DNA of 64,000 bases from an uncultured bacterium (GTDB lineage: Bacteria; Cyanobacteriota; Vampirovibrionia; Gastranaerophilales; Gastranaerophilaceae), in the NCBI GenBank assembly GCA_949292185.1, contig CASEYP010000031.1, positions 62,001 to 126,000 on the forward strand, read 5' to 3'. Made by a program: the position numbers and the translations under genes. Shown in pieces: positions 8,248 through 16,109 of the stretch. How positions within the stretch are numbered: the stretch's first letter is position 1; the number at the start of each line of letters is the position of its first letter. The notes beneath the pieces are model-generated. The model saw only the letters and a list, made by a program, of their open reading frames with translations, ran no database searches and had not been told where the DNA came from.

Positions 8248-8260
8248 AATATTTGTTAAC
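8248..8260 (-). promoter_or_regulatory. Inverse copy of the GTTAACAAATATT site
   Basis: This is the exact reverse complement of 7290-7302. It lies 74 bases before the start of paralogue 2, whereas the other copy lies about 100 bases before paralogue 1. Confidence 0.25.
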
Positions 8261-8334
8261 AATTAATCAATTTTCCAAAATAAAAAAACTTAAATAAAAT
8301 ATAGGGGAAAATATTAATACACAGAGGAAAAATT

Positions 8335-9420
8335 ATGGGAATTATGTCAATTGCCTTAAAAGCATTATCTTATGGAAAAAGAGCACTAAAAGTTGCTCCT
8401 GAATTCTTTTTAGGAGATAGTGCAGAACTCGTTGGTATTGCAATGAGAAAAAAATCCGGCTCAATATTTACCAAAGCAAAAGCCGGAGCAAAAGCATTAG
8501 AAAAAAGTGTTATAAAAAAATCTGCAACTCAAGGTAATTTTGCCAAACGAGTATTAAACAATTTATTTTCAACTCCTAGTACAATAAAACATTTTGCGAA
8601 AATGGAAGCTCAAGCGGCAAAAGCAGCAGGGAAAAGTGCCTTATTAGGAGGTTTGAAAGGTGTCGGCAAGGGCATAGCTAAGAAAATGCCATTTATTGGT
8701 GCTGCAATAACTATCGCAATGGAAGCTCCAAATATCTATAGAGCATTTAAAGATGGAGGTGTCGGTGCCGGATTAAAAGAAATAGGCGGAGCAGCCGTAG
8801 AACTAGGTGGTATGGCAGCCGGTGCCGCAATCGGAACCGCAATATGCCCAGGAATTGGAACTATTATTGGAGGTATTATTGGTGGTATTGCAGGAACCTT
8901 AATCCGAGGTAAAACATTTACTGAAAAACAAGCAGAAGCAAAAGCGCAAGAACAACTTCCACAATATACACCAGAAGATATCGCAAGACTTCAAGAATAT
9001 GGATTCACAATGGAAGAAATTCAAAAAATGCAAGAAAGCGGCTACACTATTGAACAAATAGAAAAAGTAGTTCAAGAAGAAATGGGAAAAACTGATCCTA
9101 ACGAAGATGTAGCCCCAAAAGATAACACCCAAGTTGAAAAACCTGAGATTTCAGAAGTAACTCCAGCTGTAGATCCGGAAAAGAATAATTCAAATAATCC
9201 ATTTTTCAATCCAAATCCAAACTATACAGCTAATATGATGAATCCATTCTCAATGGGAATGAACTCTTATATGAGTGGAATGATGAATCCTTACTCTATG
9301 GGAATGAACACTTATATGAGTGGAATGATGAATCCTTACTCAGGTTCTTTATTCCAAATGAATTATTCAAATCCATTTTCATTCAATCCACAAAACCAAT
9401 ATTTTAGATACACTTGTTAA
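8335..9420 (+). CDS. Glycine-rich membrane-associated protein, paralogue 2, with Met/Asn/Pro repeats
   Basis: A 361-residue protein of unknown function, paralogous to the gene at 7393 over residues ~1-200. The glycine-zipper hydrophobic stretch is longer here (about 145-195: GGAAVELGGMAAGAAIGTAI followed by a GTIIGGIIGGIAGTL segment). Residues ~205-250 form a charged helical pair reminiscent of UBA/EF-Ts-like helices (LQEYGFTMEEIQKMQESGYTIEQIEK). The tail carries a 15-residue tandem repeat (MNPFSMGMNSYMSGM, then MNPYSMGMNTYMSGM, residues 302-331, followed by a third partial copy), encoded by nearly identical 45-base units at 9238-9327. The GAGG ribosome site sits before the ATG. The repetitive tail suggests a surface or assembly role, which is inferred. 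Confidence 0.8.
   Translation: MGIMSIALKALSYGKRALKVAPEFFLGDSAELVGIAMRKKSGSIFTKAKAGAKALEKSVIKKSATQGNFAKRVLNNLFSTPSTIKHFAKMEAQAAKAAGKSALLGGLKGVGKGIAKKMPFIGAAITIAMEAPNIYRAFKDGGVGAGLKEIGGAAVELGGMAAGAAIGTAICPGIGTIIGGIIGGIAGTLIRGKTFTEKQAEAKAQEQLPQYTPEDIARLQEYGFTMEEIQKMQESGYTIEQIEKVVQEEMGKTDPNEDVAPKDNTQVEKPEISEVTPAVDPEKNNSNNPFFNPNPNYTANMMNPFSMGMNSYMSGMMNPYSMGMNTYMSGMMNPYSGSLFQMNYSNPFSFNPQNQYFRYTC
9238..9346 (+). repeat. 45-base tandem repeat inside paralogue 2
   Basis: Units at 9238-9282 and 9283-9327, plus a partial third from 9328, encode 15-residue repeats differing at only two residues (Phe/Tyr and Ser/Thr). Recent in-frame duplication is the simplest explanation. Confidence 0.85.
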
Positions 9421-9445
9421 TAAAATATAATATCTAATATCACTA

Positions 9446-9473
9446 GGAGCCGTATTTATAAAAATACGGCTCC
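9446..9473. terminator. Strong hairpin between convergent genes
   Basis: GGAGCCGTATTT (9446-9457) pairs perfectly with 9462-9473 across a 4-base loop. It lies between the stop of paralogue 2 (plus) and that of the 57-aa gene (minus). No long T run follows on either strand, so termination may be factor-assisted or the hairpin may protect 3' ends. Confidence 0.6.
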
Positions 9474-9484
9474 ACTAATTTGTA

Positions 9485-9658
9485 CTAGACGCTGGTGACG
9501 TGAAAATCACGTTCAGAAACTGATGAAGTACATTCTAAAAGCTGGGTTAATAATCTTTCTATAACAGCTTCCATTGTTTTAACTTCACCTTTTAAAGCTT
9601 TAAAACTTTCATCCCTAGTTTCTTTTAAAGCACCTTCAAATATTTCGTCTTCATACAT
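9485..9658 (-). CDS. Small 57-residue acidic helical protein
   Basis: A short gene with sequence MYEDEIFEGALKETRDES..., then a helical stretch with KALKGEVKTMEAVIERLLTQ and a tail ending in HVTSV. An AGGAG ribosome site lies 8 nt before the ATG (9658) and codon use matches the neighbours. It is convergent with paralogue 2, with a hairpin between the two. No family is recognised. The heptad-like spacing suggests a small dimeric coiled coil. Confidence 0.65.
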   Translation of the reverse strand: MYEDEIFEGALKETRDESFKALKGEVKTMEAVIERLLTQLLECTSSVSERDFHVTSV

Positions 9659-9816
9659 AAACTATACTCCTATTTAATCTCAACAATATTATATTCGGCA
9701 TAAGTTCATAAAAACTTTAATAATATTAAAGTTTTTGTTACAAAATTTCATTATTTGTGGTGGAATAAACTCTTTTAAAGTACAATATTACTATGTTTTT
9801 TGAAAAGGATGTATGA

Positions 9817-10653
9817 ATGTTGAAAGACTTAGATTTAACAAGTTATAACTACTATTCAAACCGACGAGATATGGAAATTATCTCAACTATAGTTGATAGT
9901 TTGAAAAAGATTTTGGAAGAAGATAAAAAACAAGAACAACCTCTATTTTTAAGAATTTCAGATAACTTAATTCTTAATATAGCAAGAAAAGTTGTTCAAG
10001 AAAAAAAACAAACATTTTTAATCGGAATTACAGGAGAAAGTGCATCCGGAAAAACTGTTTTTGTTGATAATACAATCAAAGCTTGTGTTAAAGACAAAAC
10101 TCAAGGAATTTATACCGTAATCAGATGTGATGATTATTATAAAGACACTTCAAAAGAACTTAAAGAAGCCGGTAGTTATGAAGAGTTATTCAAAACAGGA
10201 TTTAGTTTTGATACACCTAATGCAATAGATTTAGATTTAATGAAATCTCACCTTGTTGCATTAAAAGAAGGTCTTACAATAAAATCTCCAAGATATAACT
10301 TTGTAACTTGCGAATCTGACCCAAACGGAGATGAAAAGAAACCTGCAAAAGTTATATTAACAGAAGGTTTATACGTTCTAAACGAAAACGTAAGAGATAT
10401 TATGGATGTAAAAGTTTATGTATTTACACCATTAGAAGTTATAAAAGACAGATGGTATAAAAGAGCAGCTCAAAGAGGTAAAACAGGAAAAGCTGCTGAT
10501 ATGCAATTTGCTGATGTAAATAAAACAGCTCAAGAATATATCAGACCAACATACCAAATATCAGATGCAGTTATAAATGGAATGGTCAGCCAAGAATATA
10601 TTCAAGAAATAACAGATAATATTTTTCAAACACTTAAAAATATCGAATACTAA
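9817..10653 (+). CDS. Uridine kinase/phosphoribulokinase-family P-loop kinase
   Basis: A 278-residue cytoplasmic NTP-dependent kinase. The P-loop GITGESASGKT is at about residues 68-78, followed by the family features CDDYYK (about 107-112), FDTPNAIDLDLM and TEGLYVLNE. Classical uridine kinases are about 210 residues, so the ~65-residue N-terminal extension (YYSNRRDMEIISTIVDSLKK...) is extra. The substrate could be uridine/cytidine or another small metabolite. An AAAAGGATG ribosome site precedes the start. A hairpin at 10687-10710 ends the transcript. Confidence 0.75.
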   Translation: MLKDLDLTSYNYYSNRRDMEIISTIVDSLKKILEEDKKQEQPLFLRISDNLILNIARKVVQEKKQTFLIGITGESASGKTVFVDNTIKACVKDKTQGIYTVIRCDDYYKDTSKELKEAGSYEELFKTGFSFDTPNAIDLDLMKSHLVALKEGLTIKSPRYNFVTCESDPNGDEKKPAKVILTEGLYVLNENVRDIMDVKVYVFTPLEVIKDRWYKRAAQRGKTGKAADMQFADVNKTAQEYIRPTYQISDAVINGMVSQEYIQEITDNIFQTLKNIEY

Positions 10654-10686
10654 GAGTTTTAAAAATTAAAAATTAAAAATTTAAAA

Positions 10687-10716
10687 AGGCAGGGTATAAA
10701 TACCCTGCCTCCTTTA
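10687..10716. terminator. Bidirectional terminator between the kinase and cysteine-rich genes
   Basis: GGCAGGGTA (10688-10696) pairs with TACCCTGCC (10701-10709) across TAAA. It is followed by TCCTTTATTATT on the plus strand and by TTTTTAA on the minus strand. Confidence 0.75.
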
Positions 10717-10727
10717 TTATTATATAA

Positions 10728-11027
10728 CTAGAATGCTCTTTCACAATTTGGACAATTATTATTTTCATTTGGATAAACCTTAATATATTCAATAGGTGCA
10801 GCACAACCACAAGAAACACCTTCAATTTTTACACCTTTAAGTTTTTCACATTTAGTTAATTTTGGTTTCTTACATTTCTCTTTTTTAACTTTTACACATT
10901 TGTTACACTGCTGAAAACCTGTAAATGGATTTAAACTATTAGGTCCTTCATAAGTCCAAGCAAAAGCTCCTTGAGCCGGAATTGCTAAAAATGCTAATAA
11001 TGTTAATGTTGTAAATAAATTTTTCAT
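10728..11027 (-). CDS. Secreted cysteine-rich small protein
   Basis: A 99-residue protein starting at the ATG at 11027, which has an AGGAG site five bases upstream; the in-frame ATG at 11060 lacks one. The signal peptide MKNLFTTLTLLAFLAIPAQGAFA ends in an A-F-A-type cleavage site. The mature ~75 residues contain nine cysteines, including CNKCVKVKKEKCKKPKLTKC, CGC and CPNC pairs with many lysines. Such pairs can bind metal or heme-like cofactors or form disulfides; CxxCH heme sites are absent. No family is recognised. It ends at a bidirectional terminator. Confidence 0.7.
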   Translation of the reverse strand: MKNLFTTLTLLAFLAIPAQGAFAWTYEGPNSLNPFTGFQQCNKCVKVKKEKCKKPKLTKCEKLKGVKIEGVSCGCAAPIEYIKVYPNENNNCPNCERAF

Positions 11028-11159
11028 ACTATCTCCTATAAATAACTTGAGTAAACACATTGGCTACATTATTAGTTTAAAAGTTTTAAATTAAAATACT
11101 ATACCCAAATAGAGATATAAATTTAGAAAAAAGGACTAAGCATAAATAATAAAATTTAC

Positions 11160-11197
11160 AAAAAAATAAGGTTAGAAAATAATTTTCTAACCTTATT
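11160..11197 (-). terminator. Terminator of the SLH gene
   Basis: A perfect inverted repeat, 11165-11179 with 11183-11197 (15-bp arms around a 3-base centre), is followed on the minus strand by a run of seven Ts (11166 down to 11160). Confidence 0.9.
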
Positions 11198-11219
11198 TCA
11201 AAAATTTCGCTATATCTTA

Positions 11220-12491
11220 CTATTTATTGATACTTGCATCTTCTAATAAGATAACACGAACAGCTTCACCTTGTTTAGCGCTGTAATTTAAACCAGGAGT
11301 AACTAAACCTGTAATTAAACCAACAGCAGCACCAACAGGAGTACCTATTGCAATACCAGTACCAACTTTATCAGGTGATGGGATGAATGAGAAACCTACA
11401 CCTGCACCGGTACCGATAGCAGTACCACCAACTGTGTATAATGCAACTTTTCCTGCAGTCATCCAAGGACCTTCTTTTAATGAATAATCTTTAGAGAAAG
11501 GTTTTGCATTCAATGCAACAGTTTGACCGTTTGGAGTTGTAACTTGATCTATTTGAACATATACTCTAGCGTTTTTGTTAAACCATTGTGGATCTTTAAT
11601 ATCCAAAACTTTTCCGCTAAATACAGAATTTGCAGGGATTAATAATGTTCCTTCATCTGTACAAATATCTTCAGGATTTGTAAAGGTTACAGCATCACCA
11701 GCTGCATGTAATTTAGATTTAAATTGTTCACCAAATGCAACTTCTAAAACATTACCTTCTAAAATAATATTTCTAATATTTGTTATAGTAACGTCATGGT
11801 TAGGAGCTTTCTTAACCATTGTAAGGTGTTCAGTACCTAAAACTGTTTCATTTTTATATTGAGATTTAACAAGATTTAATTTTTGGCTTAATCTGTATAA
11901 CAATACAGCAGCTTCAGCTCTTGTTAAAGTATCTTCCGGTCTTAATTCTTTTTCATCCGGATGATTTACGTAAATTCCGTAAGATAAAGTTTTTGCATAA
12001 ATATGTTTAGCCCAAGCTGGAACTTTTGCTGCATCTGAATAATTTGATAAAACATTATCATCATCGACTTCACCTTCAATTGTAATATGGCTAATTACAG
12101 ATTGAGCTTCATCTCTCAACATTGCGTGATTTGGTTGGAAAGTTCCATCCGGATATCCGTATACTAAACCGATTTGTTGAGATCTAGCGATTGCATTATA
12201 TGCGTAATATGATGTTGGAACATCTGAATATTTAAGTTTTGTTGTAACTTCTAACTTGTCATTACCTAAGACCTTTAATAATGCACTAACGAAATCTGCT
12301 CTTGAAATTGTACCTTCTGGTTTAAAATTACCATTAGTTAAAGACATTACAGAATCACTAACCACACTTGCGATTTCAGTTTGAGCCCAATAATCTTTGC
12401 TTACATCTTCAATACCTTGGTAAGCAAAAGCAGGAACAACATTCACTGATAACATCCCGCAAACCAATAAACTTGCTAATAATTTTTTCAT
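11220..12491 (-). CDS. S-layer-homology (SLH) domain surface protein
   Basis: A 423-residue exported protein. A signal peptide ends at about residue 23 (VNVVPAFA). Three SLH repeats follow: ~26-85 (DYWAQTEIASVV...GTISRADFVSALLKV), ~86-145 (YYAYNAIARSQQIGLVYGYPDG) and ~150-205 (WAKHIYAKTLSYGIYV...TRAEAAVLLYRL). SLH domains bind pyruvylated cell-wall polymers or anchor porins to peptidoglycan. The C-terminal ~200 residues are beta-rich with two Gly-rich hydrophobic hairpins (about 350-400), perhaps membrane-inserted. A GAGGAAG ribosome site is present. It is transcribed divergently from pyruvate kinase. Confidence 0.85.
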   Translation of the reverse strand: MKKLLASLLVCGMLSVNVVPAFAYQGIEDVSKDYWAQTEIASVVSDSVMSLTNGNFKPEGTISRADFVSALLKVLGNDKLEVTTKLKYSDVPTSYYAYNAIARSQQIGLVYGYPDGTFQPNHAMLRDEAQSVISHITIEGEVDDDNVLSNYSDAAKVPAWAKHIYAKTLSYGIYVNHPDEKELRPEDTLTRAEAAVLLYRLSQKLNLVKSQYKNETVLGTEHLTMVKKAPNHDVTITNIRNIILEGNVLEVAFGEQFKSKLHAAGDAVTFTNPEDICTDEGTLLIPANSVFSGKVLDIKDPQWFNKNARVYVQIDQVTTPNGQTVALNAKPFSKDYSLKEGPWMTAGKVALYTVGGTAIGTGAGVGFSFIPSPDKVGTGIAIGTPVGAAVGLITGLVTPGLNYSAKQGEAVRVILLEDASINK

Positions 12492-12623
12492 TTTACTTCC
12501 TCGCTTTTTGTTTTAGTAAAATCCTTACTATTTGATTTTATGATTATAGTATAATATTAATAGTAATGTCAATAGAGTAAGCATGGAAGCATGTTTTTAC
12601 CCCAATAGATAAGGAGAATGAAA

Positions 12624-14072
12624 ATGCGAAAGTTAACAGCTACAAAAATCGTATCTACATTGGGTCCTGCTTCAAATAACGAAGATATGATACGCAAATT
12701 ATATCGAGCAGGGGTCACCATGTTCAGAATAAATTCTTCACATGGCGATATGGAAACCCACAAAAAAACATTAGATATTATTCGTAAAGTAGAAAAAGAA
12801 GAAAAAACAATTATCCCAGTATTGCTTGATTTACAAGGACCTAAAATTAGAGTCGGCAAATTAGAAGAACCAATCAAAATCACATCAGGAGAAGTTTTAA
12901 AATTCAGACATCAGCAAGATTATGTTGACGGTATTATACCTGTTGACTATGAAGGTATTGCCAAAGATGTTACTCCTGGCGAAAAAATATTAATTGATGA
13001 CGGGAAAATTCAATTAACAGTTGAAAAAATTGAAGGCGATATTGTTTTTGCGAAAGTTTTGACATCCGGCGAAATTAAACCGAGAAAAGGATTGAATATC
13101 CCTGGAGGAACCGGAAGTATTGATATTTTAACAGATTCAGACCGTAAATATGTTGAATTTGCTATGGCAAATGATATCGACTATCTTGGACTTTCTTTTG
13201 TTCGAAATAAAGAAGATTTATTAAAACTTCGTGAAATTTTATGTAAAAACGGATCTCACTTAAGAATTATTTCTAAAATTGAAAAACCTCAAGCTATCGA
13301 AAATATTGATGATATTATCGAACACTCAGACGGCATAATGGTCGCAAGAGGAGATTTAGGTATCGAAATTCAAACAGAAATGTTGCCAATCGCACAAAAA
13401 ACAATTATAAAGAAAGCAAATATTGCAAGAAAACCTGTTATTGTTGCGACACAAATGCTTGAAAGTATGACTGAAAATCCAATTCCAACACGAGCAGAAA
13501 CTTCAGATGTCGCAAATGCAATTGTTGATGGTGCAGATGCAGTTATGCTATCAGGTGAAACTGCTATGGGAAAATATCCAGTTGAAGCTGTTACCGTAAT
13601 GGAAAAAATTGCAGAAGAAATAAACGCAAGTCAATTTATCAGAAAGAATGAATTTGTACAACATCTTTCAAGTTGTACAAACGGTATACCTAAAGCAATT
13701 GCACTTTCAGTTGCTGATGCATTAAGAAACTTACCTGGAGTCAAAGGTGTTGTTACTTTAACGGCAACAGGATATACTTCTGCATTAATGTCAGAATGCA
13801 GACCTACAGTTCCTATATATTCACTTTGTTCAGATTTCAAAACCTGTAGAGCTATGCAATTATTCAGTAATGTACATTCTGTTTTAGTCGATAAAAATAT
13901 TGAAAGTGATATGAATGTCGATGATAATTCACTAATAATGCTAAATGACTTCTTAATAAAAGGATTAAAAATGCACCCGGGTGATATTGTTATCGTAACA
14001 GGTTCTATTCCTCACTTGATGTCAGGTGAATCTACAAACTTCTTGAAAATTCATACTGTTTCCGATAAATAA
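12624..14072 (+). CDS. pyk: Pyruvate kinase
   Basis: A 482-residue glycolytic enzyme converting phosphoenolpyruvate and ADP to pyruvate and ATP. The start is the ATG at 12624 (MRKLTATKIVSTLGPAS): the AAGGAG at 12611-12616 is 7 nt before it but only one base before the in-frame ATG at 12618. Signatures seen are RINSSHG, LLDLQGPKIRVG, LSFVRNKED, IISKIEKPQAIENIDDI with the catalytic lysine, MVARGDLGIE and TRAETSDVANA. The C-terminal allosteric domain is complete (VVTLTATGYTSALMS). Length is normal for bacterial type. A strong terminator follows. Confidence 0.97.
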   Translation: MRKLTATKIVSTLGPASNNEDMIRKLYRAGVTMFRINSSHGDMETHKKTLDIIRKVEKEEKTIIPVLLDLQGPKIRVGKLEEPIKITSGEVLKFRHQQDYVDGIIPVDYEGIAKDVTPGEKILIDDGKIQLTVEKIEGDIVFAKVLTSGEIKPRKGLNIPGGTGSIDILTDSDRKYVEFAMANDIDYLGLSFVRNKEDLLKLREILCKNGSHLRIISKIEKPQAIENIDDIIEHSDGIMVARGDLGIEIQTEMLPIAQKTIIKKANIARKPVIVATQMLESMTENPIPTRAETSDVANAIVDGADAVMLSGETAMGKYPVEAVTVMEKIAEEINASQFIRKNEFVQHLSSCTNGIPKAIALSVADALRNLPGVKGVVTLTATGYTSALMSECRPTVPIYSLCSDFKTCRAMQLFSNVHSVLVDKNIESDMNVDDNSLIMLNDFLIKGLKMHPGDIVIVTGSIPHLMSGESTNFLKIHTVSDK

Positions 14073-14092
14073 GCTAAACAATTTATAAAAAT

Positions 14093-14132
14093 AAAAACCT
14101 CTGTTAAATTTAAACAGAGGTTTTTATTTTTT
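14093..14132 (+). terminator. Terminator after pyk
   Basis: AAAAACCTCTGTT (14093-14105) pairs with 14113-14125 and ends in Ts. The minus-strand small gene ends inside its right arm (stop at 14124-14126), so it probably serves both directions. Confidence 0.85.
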
Positions 14133-14273
14133 GTTTGAAAAATTCTCAGGATGTGCCGAATTTGATAAAATAATTTCATAATACTCATTTTTATCAATAT
14201 TCACACCCATTGTCTTTACATCACAATATTTTTTCTTCTTTTTATTTAATAATTTCTTATAATCTTGTCCCAT
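14124..14273 (-). CDS. Small 49-residue basic protein, probably leaderless
   Basis: Begins MGQDYKKLLNKKKKKYCDVK and continues TMGVNIDKNEYYEII...NSAHPENFSNKK. There is no Shine-Dalgarno sequence, but TATACT (14285-14280 on the minus strand) sits exactly 6 nt before the ATG, the same arrangement as the starts of mlaE, mutS2 and hemW here. That arrangement and protein-like codons support a real gene. It is convergent with pyk and shares its terminator. No family is recognised. Confidence 0.5.
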   Translation of the reverse strand: MGQDYKKLLNKKKKKYCDVKTMGVNIDKNEYYEIILSNSAHPENFSNKK

Positions 14274-14287
14274 AAAATTAGTATACA
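14274..14287 (-). promoter_or_regulatory. -10 box 6 nt before the 49-aa gene
   Basis: TATACT on the minus strand at 14285-14280, spacer AATTTT, then ATG. It predicts a leaderless transcript. Confidence 0.45.
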
Positions 14288-14339
14288 ATAAATTTTTTCT
14301 CTGAAAACTTTACATTAAAAATAATTACAAAAATAATAG

Positions 14340-14517
14340 TGTAACAATTAGTAATATAAAGTTTTACCACCGCTTGCAAAATAATCTTATTTATTATACG
14401 ATAACAGGTACGAACGTGCGTCGGTGAACTTTGTGTGGAAAAGTTATTCAAACACCGATTAAGGAATTACACTTTATAAATGTTAGTAACAGATTAGAAA
14501 TATAAAGGAAAGCAAAG
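14340..14517 (+). promoter_or_regulatory. Structured leader of rplS (possible L19 autoregulatory element)
   Basis: The stretch before rplS contains a well-formed nested hairpin. TCGGTG (14421-14426) pairs with CACCGA (14453-14458), and directly inside it AACTTT (14427-14432) pairs with AAAGTT (14440-14445) around GTGTGGA, leaving an internal asymmetric loop ATTCAAA. The region is richer in GC and less simple than ordinary spacers here. Ribosomal protein operons often carry such leaders for feedback control; that this one binds L19 is inferred. A normal AAAGGAAAG ribosome site follows near 14505. Confidence 0.5.
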
Positions 14518-14874
14518 ATGAATAATCCAATCATTGATGAATTAGAAAAAGAATATTTAGGTAAAGAATTACCTAAACTTAATGCTGGAGATACAGTAAA
14601 AGTTTTCGTAAAAATCGTTGAAGGAAACAAAGAAAGAATCCAGGCATTTGAAGGAACAATTATTAAAATGCACGGTTCAGGTTTAAATAAAACTATTACC
14701 GTAAGAAAAGTATTCCAAGGTGTAGGTGTTGAACGTGTATTCTTAGTTAACTCACCAAGAATCGACAAAATCAACGTTATCAGACATGGTGATGTTAAGC
14801 GTGCAAAATTATATTACTTGAGAGAACGTTCAGGTAAAGCAACTCGTATTAAGGAAAAAATTGAAAAAAGATAA
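14518..14874 (+). CDS. rplS: 50S ribosomal protein L19
   Basis: 118 residues, normal length for L19, located at the 30S-50S interface. Family blocks: [76 protein letters not shown]. It overlaps the next gene by 14 bases. The trmD/rimM genes often found next to rplS are not adjacent here. Confidence 0.97.
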   Translation: MNNPIIDELEKEYLGKELPKLNAGDTVKVFVKIVEGNKERIQAFEGTIIKMHGSGLNKTITVRKVFQGVGVERVFLVNSPRIDKINVIRHGDVKRAKLYYLRERSGKATRIKEKIEKR

Positions 14875-15718
14875 GACTCATATTCACTGGTATCCGGGAC
14901 ATATTGCAAAAGCAGAAAAGAAGTTGAAAGAACAACTATCTTTAGTGGATGCCGTAATAGAAGTTCTTGATGCGAGATTACCGCTTTCAAGTTGCTATGA
15001 AGATATTACGAGGCTTTTAGGTCAAAAGCCTCGTTTAATTTTGCTTAATAAATCAGATTTAGTTGAAAAATCCGAGCTAAATAAATTCATCAAATATATT
15101 GAAGAAAAAACAAATTGCCCTGTAATTCCAACAGATGCAAAACATTCAAAAGACTTAAACCTTATAATAAAAAAAGCTGTAGAGTTATCTGAACCTAGAA
15201 TTCAAGCATTAATAGCAAAAGGATTATTGAGAAGAGCCGCAAGAGTAATGGTTGTTGGACTTCCTAATGTTGGGAAATCAAGTATTATAAACAAATTAAC
15301 AAGATCATCCAAAACAAAAATCGGTGCAAAAGCAGGGGTTACACGTCAGCAGCAATGGGTTAGAATAAATCCTCAACTAGAACTTCTTGACACCCCAGGT
15401 ATTATCCCAATGAGGCAAGAAGACCAAGAACGAGCAAAAAAATTAGCCTTTGTTAATTCAATTTCAGAAAATGCATATTCAAATGAAATAGTTGCACAAG
15501 ACCTTTTAGATATATTAAATGAGTCGCAAGCTAAAGTCTTTCGAGAATATTATAAACTTCCTGATGACAAAGAACTAAATATTGATAATATTTCACTTGA
15601 AAGAAACTGGCTTTTAACAGGCGGTTCTACAGATAGAGAAAGAACATCTGTTTATATCTTAAGAGATTTTAGAGAAGGCAAAATCGGAAAATTTATCTTA
15701 GATAAAATAAATCAATAA
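14861..15718 (+). CDS. rbgA: Ribosome biogenesis GTPase RbgA/YlqF
   Basis: A 285-residue circularly permuted GTPase that matures the 50S subunit. The motif order is permuted as expected: NKSD (G4, ~60), then GLPNVGKSS (G1, ~127-135), then DTPG (G3, ~172-175). The N-terminus [14 protein letters not shown] is the family's usual start. The likely start is the TTG at 14861, placed 5 nt after an AAGGA inside the rplS coding sequence, so translation is coupled to L19, a sensible pairing for a 50S assembly factor. The C-terminal acidic/helical region is present. Confidence 0.92.
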   Translation: MKKDKTHIHWYPGHIAKAEKKLKEQLSLVDAVIEVLDARLPLSSCYEDITRLLGQKPRLILLNKSDLVEKSELNKFIKYIEEKTNCPVIPTDAKHSKDLNLIIKKAVELSEPRIQALIAKGLLRRAARVMVVGLPNVGKSSIINKLTRSSKTKIGAKAGVTRQQQWVRINPQLELLDTPGIIPMRQEDQERAKKLAFVNSISENAYSNEIVAQDLLDILNESQAKVFREYYKLPDDKELNIDNISLERNWLLTGGSTDRERTSVYILRDFREGKIGKFILDKINQ

Positions 15719-15724
15719 ATAATA

Positions 15725-15753
15725 AAAATGCCGGGTGCACACATCGCTCCGGC
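15725..15753 (-). terminator. Minus-strand terminator-like hairpin without an assigned gene
   Basis: GCCGG (15730-15734) pairs with CCGGC (15749-15753); on the minus strand the hairpin is followed by ATTTTTATT. No minus-strand gene upstream of it is convincing. Confidence 0.4.
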
Positions 15754-15862
15754 TATATTATTAAAATACTCTCTTTTCTTATCTTTTAATTGATAGGTTA
15801 TTTAACAACGGCTATGTTAGCCTTGATACCTGCATCTGAATTTATCATAGCAGCATTTGAAT

Positions 15863-15885
15863 ACGCCATCATACGGCGTTTTTTT
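15863..15885 (+). terminator. Terminator of the rplS-rbgA transcript
   Basis: ACGCC (15863-15867) pairs with GGCGT (15875-15879), followed by a run of Ts to 15885. It lies about 145 bases after the rbgA stop. Confidence 0.55.
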
Positions 15886-16094
15886 GCTCCTCTTAATATT
15901 AATTCAACACTTTCGCATCTATTATTTGATGGTGTTGTTATCTTCTTTATCATAATTATTATCCTTACTCCATAGATTTCTGATTACAAATTTAATATCG
16001 GCAGAAGTAAAAAAAAACTTTAGTTTTGTTTTTAAAATATTAACAAATATTAATACATTCATCTTGCTAAAGTATGACAAGCCACAAAATAACC

Positions 16095-16109
16095 TGTAAA
16101 ATATAAACA
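16095..16109 (+). promoter_or_regulatory. -10 box 7 nt before the 268-aa membrane protein
   Basis: TG followed by TAAAAT (16097-16102), then ATAAACA and the ATG at 16110. No Shine-Dalgarno is present. Confidence 0.4.

Larger units (their letters stand above)
15719..16109. other. Intergenic gap with opposed terminators, no gene seen
   Basis: This 391-base gap holds a plus-strand terminator (15863-15885), a minus-strand terminator-like hairpin (15725-15753) and an AT-rich promoter area before 16110. Open frames at 15790-15975 (plus) and 15922-16110 (minus) lack ribosome sites and are compositionally poor. A 24-codon minus-strand frame beginning near 15879 and ending before the 15753 hairpin has an AGAGGAG too far upstream to be convincing. 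Confidence 0.55.

Noticed and set aside
9238-9346. CRISPR-like short repeats
   Set aside because: The 45-base units are contiguous, in frame and inside a coding region, so they are a protein repeat.
15790-15975. Hydrophobic 61-codon plus-strand frame
   Set aside because: No Shine-Dalgarno or promoter-adjacent start, and a terminator hairpin lies inside it.
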